Source: Lathyrus oleraceus (lineage: Eukaryota > Streptophyta > Magnoliopsida > Fabales > Fabaceae). From it: 64,000 bases of DNA. The DNA is taken from NCBI RefSeq assembly GCF_024323335.1, contig NC_066579.1:2080501-2144500 (forward strand), given 5' to 3'. The notes below the pieces were generated by a model. That model was not told the origin of the DNA. It was given only the letters and a program-made list of their open reading frames with translations, and did no database searches. Position 1 is the first letter of the stretch, and the number at the start of each line of letters is the position of its first letter. Of the stretch, positions 1 to 12,012 are shown one piece after another. The position numbers were made by a program, and so were the translations under genes.

Positions 1-885
1 TGAACAGTGCACGAAATGCATTTGGATTTCACTCAAAAGGTCATTTTGGAGCCAATGGTCATGATAGAACACTTAAACAATGCACCAAATTTGAACTTTA
101 AAAATTCCTTCCAAAAATCAAGTGGATTGGCAAATGATTATGTGATGAGAATGCATGGCATGTGATGTATGTTTTGGAAAGTAGATGTCAAAATATGAAC
201 AATGCAAAAAGAACCACTTGAATTGGCCTTTTGGTTTGAAAGTTATGCACATTTGAAGTTCAAGTCACACTTGGCCATGATTGATCCATATCTCTTCAAC
301 CCCATATGAGAAATTCATGATCTTGGACTTTTTGGAAATGGGAGAGAAATATCTTCAACTTTCATGTTGGACAAAATTTCATTTGAAGCTTTCTTGATGA
401 TGTAATCTTGAGTTGAAAACCTTTCCATTTTTGGCAATTTCAAATTACAGGTCACTTACTATTTTTGGAAAGTTTTGATCTGACCTCAAATTCTTCAATG
501 TTGATGTTTGAAATGTCAAAGGAGACTTATTTGAACATGAATGAGGCATCTCTAACCATCTCCCACCTCCAAATCCATAATTAAACTGACAGTTGACTTT
601 TGTTGACTTTCTAGGGTTTTAGATGATTTGTACATGAACTGATGAGCCTCTGGGCCTTCAATGCTTGGCCAAACCATTTCAAAATAATTCTTGGATCATA
701 TGAACTCATTGTACCAACCCTAGGTCTTTGATTCCATGGAAAATGCACTTGCTTACTTGCACAACTGAATCTCCTGACCAGTCTTGACTGATGACTTGAT
801 GGACTATGCAATGAACAATGCAATGTTTATGACCTAAAATGAAAATGTATATACAAAATAGGAGGTGCAAATTTGAGGTGCTACA
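1..885 (-). mobile_element. Terminal part of an LTR of Ogre-like element C
   Basis: The stretch ends at 885 with GAGGTGCTACA, a diverged copy of the Ogre-A LTR end GAGGTGTTACA at 5441. Homology to the last part of that LTR can be followed by eye, for example the shared 'aattacaggtcac' near 440 and 4755 and 'gaacatgaatgagg' near 533 and 4840. It is clearly more diverged than the two Ogre-A LTRs are from each other. It abuts an internal position of the Ogre-A left LTR, so I infer that element C inserted there and that its body lies left of the window. No coding sequence is seen in it. Confidence 0.72.
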
Positions 886-3800
886 CCAATACATGGACTT
901 ACATCCGACTCCAAACAATAACAAACAAACAGGAAACAGAATGCCAATCCATGGACTTACATCCAACTCCAAACAATAACAAATGCTAACCAGCAAACAC
1001 CAAAGAAGAAGGTTCTCCGTGCGAACCAACACAAAGTAAACAGACATCCAAAGATGAACCCCAAATGAGTGACGATCATCACAAATGAACCCCAAAGATG
1101 ATAACCATCATCACAAATGAACCCCATAAGGTATAAACATACCACACACGCCCACGCTGGACAATCAAGTACTCACACCAAAGCCAATGAATGACGGGTG
1201 AACACACACAAAAAAGGAAAAGGGTGAACAAACAAACTAATAGGGAGTCTGGAACTCGAGCCTAATAGTTGTTACAAAAAAAAGAAAAGGTTGCCCGGAG
1301 AGATCTCGCACGATCTCCTGCCTACGTATCTCATCTGGTATGAGAATCAGGGCGACGTAGTTCCCCTTAACAGGGAAGAAACTCTCTCCTAACTAGAGAC
1401 CAGGGAAACAACAGACTAAAAGAGAGACTAACTCGAGCCTAATAGTTGTCATGCAATCCACAATCCCTAAGTTGAGATCTCTAATCAGAACCTAACTCAC
1501 ACAGGAAGCAAGTCAGTTCAAACAGCAAATAAACACCACTCACAAATGATCAAGCATCACACACTATATACATACAAGTGGCTCAGACAAACGGTTGGGC
1601 TTTAGTCAAGAGGGGTCATATCAACCTCGACAAACAAGCCAAAACTGTAGGGGTATGCTGAAGCTCTTAACCACTAACATTGAGAGTTAGGGTGAAGCTT
1701 GATCAAATATGATAATGAGGATTAGACCTCATGCCCTTAACCCTGGCCTGGGTGAGCTCAAATCAAAGAAGGTGTGGGGATCCAGAAAGAGGGACCCTAT
1801 TCCACTTGACTGGCTCTATACAGAGATCTTGGGTATTTGTTCAAGAGCATTAACACGTAGTGCGAGCATAATGAACGACTCACTGAATTACAGGGGACTG
1901 GCTTCTAGTCCCTTCTATCTGTCAATTGCCTCATCTTGAGGTCTTATCAAGTAACATGCCTCACTTGGAGGTCTTTGGCACAAATGTAGACAATCACAAT
2001 CAGAGCCTCATAAGGAGGACTTCAGCCAAAATGCCTGCCAAAAAGGCGACAGGACTTCCAGACTACATGGAGAAGAAGGCTAAACTACCTCAGTGGTGTA
2101 TCAACCATACTCCAAAGTCTAAGCAAAAGCAAAGCTAGCAACTAATGTACTTGTACAAAAGCCAAACAGTTAATATTGTATTCAGAAAACTAAACAGACA
2201 ACAGTGTAACTTTCCAATATCTACACAATGCAAGTCACAAGTGCAAGAACTCAAGTGAGTTCATCACATCAATGGACCTACAACACAACAATAGTTAGTG
2301 ATCAAAGCAAATTGTATCTCAAATAATGAGGCCACACCAACCATTAGTGCTAAATACCTGAAACACAAAACACAATTGGTGAGTACAAACCACTAGTACA
2401 AAGACTAGGGTCAAAGGAAAGTCAAATGACCAAAACAGAAGTCAATATTTCAACATGAAGCACATTCAATCAAACAAGAAGGAGTCCTCAAAAGGACCAA
2501 AAACAATTCACAAGGCAAAGGCATCAAATGATCAATGTAAAGCAAAGGCGAGCAATGGGATCAAAGTTGGACATCAAAGATGGAAAATCCAAATCAAAAC
2601 AGAAATGCAACCAATGATCATGAAATTTTTTATGCAGGCTTATCATGTTATGAATGAACATCATGCAAAAAATTAGATCCAAAAGAGCTCAAATGATAGG
2701 CAAATGAAAATGCACAAATGCAACATCCAAAACGTGACACAAATTGTCACACTACATGTTCATGTGTCCAAAACAGTGATGTCAAATGATAAAAATGCCA
2801 AACCAAATCTCAAAAATCATGTCACATGTTAAGATCAAGCATGCCAAATTTCAGATCAATTGGATCAACAATGGAGATTTCACAAGCAAATGAATGCAAC
2901 ATATCCAAATGACACAATGCTCAATCAAAAAATATCAAATAAAAATCCAAAACTCAACAAATCATGAAAATCATATAAAAAAATACTAGACATTTAAACA
3001 AATATGTGAATAAAAACTAGGATCAATTTGCATTATCCTACTATTTTTAATGATTTTTCAAAGTTGAATGAAATAAAATGGAATACATGGAAATAATGGA
3101 GGGAACATGACAATTCAAAAGAAATCAGCAAAATGCCTCACCCAGGTATTGAACCCACGCGTGCCAGCATCAAATGAGCGCTCAAAAATTAAATTCACAA
3201 AACACATTGCCAGGAATCGAACTCAGGCGTACCAGGTCCATGAGAATATCAAAATTAAATTTCACAAAACACACAGGCCAAGTATTGAACCCACGCTTCA
3301 AGGTTAACAAGTGCGCTCAAATAAAATTCCAAAAACACACACGAGGCAGGTATCGAACCCACGCCTGGAAGGTTAAAGAGCGCTTGGTTAAAATTCTGAA
3401 AACGCATGAGCATGGAATCGAACCCATGCGCTGGAGGTTCAGAAGCAACATGAAATCAAAACGTTGCATTTTGATCAACAGCCACACAAAAACCCTAGCG
3501 CACAGTTGCAGACGCCGGAACAGTAGTTTCGGTCGTCTTCTCTGACCGTGTCCACGGCGGAGCTCCAAATTTTTTTTCCAGAATTCACGAAATGATACAC
3601 CAAACGAAAGGTCTTTCCATGTAGATCTAAAATATCATGCTAGTTTAACCTAATTCTTCATATATCTCATGGATCGAAGCAAAACACATTGAACATCCAA
3701 ACTTTAATTCACTCATACATGTTCATTTCTTGCTCATTTTCAAAACTAATTACATCAGCAAGCTCAGCAATGGAAGATCTACATGATTATGTACATAAAA

Positions 3801-5441
3801 TTGCAAAAAGAGAGGACGGAAATTTCACCTACTTGGAATGGCAGTGCACTATTCACGCGTATTCAAGCTTCCATATGCTCCAGATCTTCTCTCTTGCACC
3901 TCTTTTGAAGCTTTGAATAGGAAGCAACACTTGAATCCTCTTAGATTTTGCTCAATTTCAAACTTCCATGGACATGTTCATGCATTCAATATTCTTGAAA
4001 ACCAGCTCAATTACCACGAATAATGGATGAATCTTGCTTAAAATTCCAGGAGGATCAAGAATCTCAGAAAATATTAGGTGTTTGTGTGAAGAAAAATGAA
4101 AATCCAAGTGAGAGAAAAATTGGAGGGAATGGAAATTTTCAGATCTAGAATTGTTGTTATGGCAAATTCTGTTATGATTAGGCTATTTATATGATGTGCT
4201 AATCACCATGCTAATCACAATTAGGCTTGGTTAATTAAAATTAAGAAGAAATAAGGTGAATGGCAAATTTGGCAAGTGTGCTTAGCATGAGCAATGTGCA
4301 CGTGAACAGTGCCATGCTAAGCTTCAATTCCACTTAAAATCAGTCAATAAACAACATTGGATTGGAATTTTGCTCATGTGATCCACCAATTTTGAATTCT
4401 TGAATTTCCCTCCAAAATGTACATGTATGAACAAGTGGGCCTATGAGCTTCTTTCAAACAAGGGAATGATCCATTTGGAAAGTATTGGTCACAAGGAGCA
4501 TTTTGCAAAAAGAGTGGTCCAAATTGGAGTTTTGAAGCCAAAGTTATGCCATGTTGAACTTCCATGTACACTTTGTGATCATTTGGCCTTAACTTCCCAA
4601 CCAATCATCAGATGATCATAATATAGGACTTTTTGAAAAGAGGAGAGAAAAATATTCAACTTTCATGTTCACCAAAAATCCATTTGAAGCTTCTTTGATG
4701 TTGGAAAGTCAAGTTGAATGTGGACCAAAAACTTGCTATTTTAGGAAACTTGAAATTACAGGTCACTTTCCATTTTTGGAAACTTTTGCCCTGACTTCAA
4801 AATCTTCAAGATAGAGGTTTGAAATGACCAATGGACCCCTTTTGAACATGAATGAGGTGTCTCAACTCATTTCCCCACCTCATAGCCCTTAGTTGACTTT
4901 ACAGTTGACTTTTTGGTCCATAGATGACTTTGACATGCCCTGATCAGCTTGAACCTCCATCACTTGGGGAAATGGCTCAGAAATGAAACCCTAGCTCATG
5001 CAAGCTCAATATAATGATCATGTGATCTTCATCTTAATAGAATGCCTCATCTCCTTGAGAAACCCTGGTTGAAAGAATGCAATTGATTAGGGTTGACCAG
5101 AGGTCAAAACCCTAATCCAAAGGAACTTGAGGATGAATCATGAAACCCCTGGTGATGACAGAACCATGATGATGGTGATGTATCCTTGAAAACAAGATAA
5201 TGCTCAAGCTCTGAAGAATCAGGAAACCCAAATTGAAGCACAAACCCTCGGATGGTTGATGATCAATTTAAAGAAACCCTCAGGCTTGAATCATGTAACT
5301 TCCAATCTTCTGAAAAGACTTTGGAGGATGACTCTCTTATTTTCAGATGATATGCAAAAATGCAATGCCTAATGTCCTTAAATGAAATGCAATGTATCAA
5401 ACTAGTCCCAAGAAGAGGAGGGCAAATTTTGAGGTGTTACA
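886..5441 (-). repeat. 3' LTR of Ogre-A, truncated
   Basis: It is collinear with 22666-27124 plus 56573-56666, with roughly 2-3 differences per 100 bases by eye, and ends in TG/CA style at 5441. The first about 650 bases of the plus-strand LTR, present at 22009-22665, are missing because element C abuts at 886. Contents: a five-unit tandem repeat at about 3120-3440, a TATA box on the minus strand at 4181-4191, and AT-rich unique sequence. Short reading frames here are shared by the other LTR copy and show no protein features; I regard them as non-coding. Confidence 0.9.
3120..3440. repeat. Five-unit tandem repeat with tRNA B-box-like cores (left LTR)
   Basis: Five imperfect units of about 60-80 bases each contain a core of the type 'atcGAACCCacGC'. 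On the minus strand, the Ogre-A sense strand, the cores read GGTTCGATACC or GGTTCGATTCC, matching the RNA polymerase III B-box consensus GGTTCGANNCC in the better units. No A-box, tRNA fold or T-run terminator was identified around them. The same array is in the right LTR at about 24897-25217. Confidence 0.7.
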
Positions 5442-5456
5442 GCTGCCCCTATTCAA
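5442..5456 (-). other. Polypurine tract of Ogre-A
   Basis: On the minus strand TTGAATAGGGGCAGC lies directly before the LTR start TGTAACACC. Ogre-B has a similar tract, AAATAGGGGCATC, at the same place. This is where plus-strand DNA synthesis would be primed. Confidence 0.8.
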
Positions 5457-7740
5457 TCCACTGTGAACCTGTCGATATGAACAACCTCGGCTTTCAGATG
5501 ATCAGGGTGAAAAGTGATTGAATACCAAGAACAGACGAACAATTTACGCTCCGCTGGGAAATAATTAACAATGCCTGTCAGAATCGGCAAAGAGGTGATC
5601 GTGAAAGAAAAACCCGTCGGGTACGGTGAGAGTCGGCCTGAATACCGAAAAGAATGTTGACCTGGATACCAAAATAAATGGTAACACAAGAATAACCATG
5701 GCCTGAATGCCTCTCATCAGTCTGAATACTTGGAATGACTTCGATCTGAGCACCGGAAGATATGAGATGACTAATATCGGTCTGAACACCGAGAGACTGG
5801 CCTGAATACCACTTCGGTCTGAATACCGGAAAAACTGGCCTGAATGCCACAAGTGCTTCGACCTGAACGTCGGAAACTTCTTCGATCTGAACATCGGAAA
5901 AATTGGCCTGAATGCCATAAGTGCTTCGACCTGAACATCGGAAACTCCTTCGATCTGAACATCGGGAAACCGGCCTGAATGCCACTTCCGCTGGGGATTA
6001 TTATTATTATATTTTTGCTTTTTCTTGAACCCCAAAACTTTTTGATTTTGATTTTTTTCTTTTTCTTGGACCCCAAAACTTCTTTGATTTTTATTTCCAT
6101 CTCCGCCCGACAGAAATCCTTCCTCCAATATCGCACTACTGGGGAATACCGTTGACCCAACGTCACGATGCTAAACTCCTCAGAGTAACATCTTCCAACT
6201 TCCATCTCGCACGACAGAAATCTTCCTCCAATATCGCACTACTGGGGAATATTGTTGATCCAACGTCACGATGCTAAACTCCTTAGAGTAACATCTTCAC
6301 CAATCAGCAAAACCAATTCTCAAACGGTAACCACGGCTTGAGACTAGCTTATGCTTGCAATGCTGATGCATGAGTTTTTTTCTTTTTTACAGCGTAATGC
6401 TCCATAACCATGGAAATGCTACGCAATGAGTTATGCAATATGCTATGCTTTTCTTAAATGATGAATGCATAAAAAGGTATCCCCCTCAAGGGACGGCACG
6501 AGTAACTCTGCTGAGGAACCCGATATTTCTCCGATCTCCACCCTGCTAGGGAAAAGCACTGCTGCTGGGGAAAGAGCAACCCTTACTAGGGATAACCTCC
6601 ACTGAACCCGATCCGCTTGGGGACTTCGTTGGGGAAACAGCTACCAACGCACACCTCCGTTAGGGAAACAACAATCTTCCGACTTGCTGGGGATATAACA
6701 ATCTCACCCTGGTAGGGGAAACAACAACCTTCAGGCCTGGCTGCCGAAGAAATACCAATCTCGAACCTTCTAGGGAGATACGGAATGTGACACGCAGAAC
6801 ACATGTCGACTCGTCGAACACGGGTATTCACCATCTAACCATAGTGTCGATTTTCCATTTCTTCAGACTTTGAAGAGTCTTCTTGATTAACACTCAAGGA
6901 TCGTCGCCATTCCTTCGTCGTCTCTTCACCATTCCACAATTTCTTGTCCCTGATCGGACCTCAAAGGAATCTTTCGTCAAAAAGCTTCACATCACAACCT
7001 GCAAGTGAGTGAAAATATCTAACAGCACCTGCAAAAGAAGTCGTTAGATAAAAACGTGCCCCAGGCGGGCCAAAATTTCAACACTTGGGTCACTCTACCT
7101 TCCAAATAAGATTTCAAGTTCTCAATCATATAAACATGCATTGGAAGGGACCCCTATGTCTTAAAATGCAAAGATTCTTTGTCAAAATAAATGGATGTTT
7201 TTGCAATCAAAGCGGTAATGAAAACAAAAATAAAATTATTTGACTGAATATGCATTTTATTGATTGAAAAGGTGGCTCATAACTGAGCAATACACAGGAA
7301 GAAATCCCTGAAAAGAGGTAATTGCGCACAAAAGGAAAATCTATCCTAATGGCAATGTGAACCCGTGATCTCATCGAGTTCCAATCCAGTTACAACCCAT
7401 ATGTCCTCAAGACTCTCCATGCTTTCTGCCTTCTGAACAAGACGCTTCCGACCGATCTCCGTCGGGGATTATCCATGTGTCTTAACCAAAACACAAACGA
7501 TCATGCTAGACGCAGTTGTTCGTTTCATTCCCTCTTTTGCCTGGACCGCCCTTTCGGGTTTTCAGTCCACCGGGATACCCTTTTTTGCCCAAGTCGCCCT
7601 TGTGGGGTTTTCGACTTGCCGGGTGTACAATTTTTCTTTTTATCCCTAATTTTTGCCCGAACCTTTTTTCATTTTTTTCTGGTTCGCCGGGATGCCCATT
7701 TTTGCCTGGACTATTTTATTCTTTTCGTCCAGCGGGTCTC
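5457..7740 (-). repeat. 3' UTR of Ogre-A with several short tandem arrays
   Basis: This non-coding stretch lies between the pol stop and the polypurine tract. About 5560-6000 holds degenerate repeats of a unit like 'tcgatctgaacatcgg', organised at 5837-5972 as 67-68-bp tandem units that begin GGCCTGAATGCC. About 6095-6302 is a tandem duplication with a 104-bp period. About 6480-6790 holds motifs resembling the complement of the primer-binding site. About 7520-7740 is a GC-richer block related to 44400-44580 of Ogre-B. Reading frames here (for example at 5565-6205 and 7475-7864) follow these repeats and match no protein family I know. Confidence 0.75.
6095..6302. repeat. 104-bp tandem duplication in Ogre-A 3' UTR
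   Basis: Two copies share 'cgacagaaatc', 'tccaatatcgcactactggg' and 'aacgtcacgatgctaaactc' at a spacing of 104 bases, with only a few differences. Confidence 0.85.
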
Positions 7741-10700
7741 TTATACGAAGTATTTTTTAACTGTATCCGCATTCACAGGGGATGGAAAATCCTCGCCATC
7801 CATGGTCGTCAACAATAAGGCTCCGCCCGAGGAAACCTTCTTGACCACGAATGGACCCTCATAATTGGGTGTCCACTTGCCCCGACGATCGTTTTGAGGA
7901 GGAAGGATCCTTTTCAACACCAGATCTCCCACATGATACACACGAGGTCGCACCTTTCGATCAAAAACACGCTTCATTCTCTGCTGGTACAACTGCCCAT
8001 GACAAATGGCCGTCAACCTCTTTTCCTCAATCAGGCTCAACTCTTCGTACCGAGTCTTTACTCATTCAGCCTCTTCCAATTTCACGTCCATCAGGACTCT
8101 CAACGAAGGAATCTGGACCTCAACCGGTAGCACAACTTCCATCCCATACACAAGCGAGAAAGGCGTTGCCCCAGTAGACGTACGCACCGAGGTTCGATAC
8201 CCATGCAACGCAAACGACAACATCATGTCAATCCTTATATGTCACAACCATCTTCTGCACAATCTTCTTAATATTCTTATTAGCTGCCTCGACCGCCCCA
8301 TTCATCTTTGGACGATAAGGAGAAGAATTGTGATGCTCTATCTTGAACTCCCGACACAGTTCTGCCATCATCTTATTATTGAGATTAGAACCATTATCAG
8401 TAATGATTCTCTCGGGAACCCCATATCTGCAAATGATGTCCCTTTTCAGGAACCTGGCAACGACCTGTTTCGTCACATTAGCATAAGACGCCGCTTCCAC
8501 CCACTTGGTGAAGTAATCGATAGCCACTAATATGAACCGGTGCCCATTCGAAGCCGTAGGCTCGATCTTCCCAATCATATCAATGCCCCACATAGCAAAC
8601 GGCCACGGAGATGACATCAAACTCAACGGGTTTGGAGGCACGTGCACCTTGTCAGCATAAATCTGGCATTTATGACATTTCCGCACGAAATTGAAACACT
8701 GGGCTTCCATTGTCATCCAATAATACCCAGCCCTCAACAACTTTTTCACCATCGCATTCCCACTGGCATGGGTACCAAACGACCCCTCGTGCACTTCTTT
8801 CATCAAGTGGCTTGCTTCTTTGTCATCGACACATCTGAGTAAAACCCAATCAAAATTCCGCTTATACAAAACCCCATCCTTATTCAGATAGAACACCATG
8901 GCCAACCTCCTCAGAGTCTTTCGGTCTTTCTTAGACGCTCCCTCAGGATACTCTTGGGTCTCCAGATAGCGCTTGATATCATAATACCACGACTTTTCAT
9001 CATCAGGCACTGCGTCGACAGCAAACACATAAGCCGGTCTATCCAGGCGTCCCACCTCAACACTAGGGAATTGATTCCACCACTGCACCTTAATCAAGGC
9101 GGCCAGAGTAGCCAAAGCATCTGCCAAAGGATTCTCTTCTCTCGGCACATGGTGTAATTCCACCTTGGTGAAAAACGTCAACAATCTCCTCGTATAATCC
9201 CGGTATGGAATTAAATGAGACTGATGCGTATACCATTTCCCGTTAACCTGGTTCACAACCAAAGCTGAATCTCCATAGATAACAAGGTTTTTGATCCGCA
9301 AATCAATCGCCTCCTCAATACCCAAGATACAAGCTTCATATTCAGCCACATTGTTGGTGCATTCAAACGTTAGCCGGGCAGCAAAAGGAATGTGAGATCC
9401 TTTCGGCGTAACCAAAACAGCACCAACTCCACTACCATTCACATTAACGGCCCCATCAAACATCAGAATCCATTCGGACTCAGGGTCAGGCCCCTCCTCC
9501 GGGATCGGTTCCTCACAATCTTTCGATTTGAGAAACATGATATCCTCATCAGGGAACTCAAACTTCATCGATTGATAATCCTCAATGGGTTGCTGGGCGA
9601 GGTAATCAGACAATACACTCCCCTTTATTGCTTTTTGAGAGGTGTACTGAATATCGTATTCAGTCAAAATCATTTGCCATCTCGCAACCCGTCCGGTCAA
9701 TGTTGGCTTCTCAAATATATACTTGATCGGATCCATCTTGGAAATCAACAAAGTGGTATGAACCAGCATATACTATCTCAGTCGACGAGCAGCCCATACC
9801 AAAGCGCATCAAGTTTTCTCGAGTAGTGAATATCTTGTTTCACAGTCGGTAAACTTTTTGCTAAGGTAGTAAATTGCATGCTCTTTTCGACCAGACTCGT
9901 CATGCTGCCCCAGTACACACCCCATAGACCCCTCGAGGACTGTCAAGTACATAATTAACGGTCGTCCCTCCACAGGAGGCATCAAAATCGGAGGCTCCTG
10001 CAAATATTCTTTTATCTTTTCAAATGTCGCTTGGCAATCATTATTCCACCTGACCGTTTGATCTTTTCTCAACAACTTGAATATGAGTTCGCACGTGGAT
10101 GTTAGATGAGATATGAACCGTGAAATGTAGTTCAATCTACCTAAGAAACCACAAACCTCTTTCTCTGTTCTCGGTTCAGGCATTTCTTGTATTGCTTTTA
10201 CTTTAGCAGGATCAACCTCGATTCCCCTTTCGCTTACAATAAACCCCAACAACTTACCGGACCGCACTCCGAAAGTGCACTTATTCGGATTCAACCTCAG
10301 TCTGAATTGTCTCAACCGGTCAAACAACTTGGCCAGATCTACCAGATGCCCCTCTTTTGTTTGGGACTTTGCTATTATGTCATCGATATAGCATTCAATT
10401 TCATGATGAATCATATCATGAAACAAAGTCACCATAGCTCTTTGATACGTAGCACCGGCGTTCTTGAGACCGAATGGCATCACCTTATAGCAGAAAGTGC
10501 CCCGCGGTGTGATGAACGTTGTTTTCTCCATATCATTTGGCGACATTTTGATTTGATTATAGCCAGAAAAGCCATCCATGAAGAAAAACACCGAGAATTG
10601 AGTTGTATTATCTACCAACACATCGATGTGAGGTAATGGGAAATCATCCTTCGGGCTAGCTCTGTTCAAATCCCGGTAGTCCACACACATCCTCACCTTT

Positions 10701-11052
10701 CCATCCTTCTTCGGTACCGGCACAATGTTCGCGACCCAAGGCGGATAATTAGTGACAGCTAGGAAACCAGCATCCAACTGCTTCTGTACTTCCTCTTTAA
10801 TTTTCATGGCCATCTCGGGTCGAGTTCTGCGTAACTTCTGCTTCATTGGAGGACAATCTGCTCTCAATGGTAACCTGTGCACAACGATATCGGTATCCAA
10901 CCCTGGCATATCTTGATAGGACCAGGCGAAGATATCAACATACTCTTTCAACAAGGCTACCATTCTGCTCTTGACATTCACCTCCAAAGCGGCCCCAACT
11001 TTCACTTCCTTTCTAACCTCCTCGGTACCCAGATTCACAATCTCGACTTGCT
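7741..11052 (-). pseudogene. pol: Ogre-A pol: reverse transcriptase, RNase H, integrase (broken)
   Basis: This is the main part of the polymerase polyprotein. Reverse transcriptase lies at about 11038-9810, with the CVDYRDLN region, FMDGFSGYNQI and catalytic YIDDIIAKS near 10375-10395. A Ty3-type RNase H lies around 9900-9780. A second, archaeal-type RNase H lies at about 9490-9080 (FDGAV, AEYEAC, YGDSALV, ADALATLA). Integrase follows, with zinc-binding CHKCQIYADK and the DDE residues in AIDYFTKWVEA, IITDNGSN and NGAVEAANK. Tandem RNase H domains are typical of the Tat lineage. Damage: in-frame stops at 9809-9811 (TGA), 9773-9775 (TAG), 8228-8230 (TGA at a position that is tryptophan in Ogre-B) and 8062-8064 (TGA), plus a frameshift near 8215. 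The start of pol lies across the CACTA insertion at 14972-15135. Confidence 0.93.
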
Positions 11053-11055
11053 CCT
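11053..11055. repeat. CACTA target duplication CCT, left copy
   Basis: CCT here and CCT at 14969-14971 flank the CACTA ends. Three-base duplications are characteristic of CACTA transposons. Removing the insert and one CCT leaves the Ogre-A pol frame open across the join. Confidence 0.85.
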
Positions 11056-11084
11056 CACTACGCCAAAAAGGTTTTTTAACAGCG

Positions 11085-11430
11085 CATCTTAGACAGCGCT
11101 TTTAAAAGAAAGCGCTGTCTAAGGTTAAGATAAAAATAAAACACGGAAAATGTTCTAAAAAAATAATGAAAGCGCTGTCTAAGGGGGGGTCTTAGACAGC
11201 GCTTTTAGAAAGCGCTGTCTAAGACCCCCCCTTAGACAGCGCTTTTAGAAAGCACTTTTAAATATAGACCTTAGTCAGCGCTTTTGAGAAAGCGTTGTTT
11301 AAAGTCTTTCAATTAAAAAAAAAATTAAAACCAAAAGCGCTGTCTAAGGTGGGGGTTTAGAAAGCGCTTTTGGAAAGCGCTGTCTAAGGCATATCTTAGA
11401 AAGCGCTTTCCACAAAAGCGCTGTCTAAGG
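11085..11430. repeat. Left subterminal repeats of the CACTA element
   Basis: Multiple copies of AGCGCTGTCTAAG and its complement CTTAGACAGCGCT occur here. Neighbouring inverted copies around 11170-11245 form an almost perfect palindrome about 70 bases long, including complementary G-run and C-run segments. Confidence 0.9.
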
Positions 11431-11707
11431 TCTAATTAAAATTAAATTTCAGACTTCTATTTTCGTTCTCAGTGCTTTTTGTTTTCCCTCCTGCGATTAA
11501 ACCCCTCCAGCGAACCCTAACAGCGAACGAGAATACATTGTAATCATTCGGTTTCAATACCAGAAAGTGTTTGAAGAATCGGTTTCAGAATGTCATTTCT
11601 ACTGCGGTATGTTCTTCATTTCTGCATTTTTTCATTTCTGATTCAGTTCGTCATTTCTACTGCGTTTTGTTCGTCATTTCTTAACATTTTCATTCATTTG
11701 GTTTCAG

Positions 11708-11762
11708 GCATTGCAAGTGTTTTTGACAATGTTAGGGATAATCCTGATGGGTTTAGTGTGTG
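11708..11762 (+). other. Exon-like segment of unknown origin inside the CACTA element
   Basis: The 55-base segment is preceded by a pyrimidine-rich tract ending TTTCAG and followed by GTATGT, so it has both splice borders. Upstream, 11460-11607 resembles a plant 5' UTR (AACCCCTCCAGCGAACCC) and ends at GTATGTTC, another plausible donor. The segment could be a 5' UTR exon of the captured SDIR1-like gene or a piece of a different gene. Open translation reads ASVFDNVRDNPDGFSVW, which I do not recognise. Confidence 0.3.
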
Positions 11763-12012
11763 GTATGTTATATAATATACTTTCTCTCTTGATATAATTA
11801 TATGATACTTTTGGTTTTTTTTCCCGATTTTATCTTATCTGTGATAGCTATTGAATTTCACCCTCAATCATGTATTTGGTGTTGGTTTCTTGTTTACTAA
11901 CTACCATTTTATTTGATATTTCAGAATATTGAAAGGTTTTAATTGTTGATTCTGGTCTGGGTATATAGTCAGCTTATGAAGTTTTAGTTCAAGTTTTCAA
12001 ATATATAGAGCC

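Noticed and set aside
3120..3440. tRNA genes at the B-box-like cores
   Set aside because: No A-box, acceptor stem or T-run terminator at the right distance; the motifs are part of a tandem repeat.
5565..6205. Minus-strand 135-187 codon frames in the Ogre-A 3' UTR
   Set aside because: Their peptide is a direct consequence of a 16-bp and 67-68-bp tandem repeat; no homologue in Ogre-B.
7475..7864. Plus-strand frames rich in phenylalanine and proline opposite the Ogre-A pol end
   Set aside because: They are the reverse complement of repeat sequence and of the integrase C-terminus.
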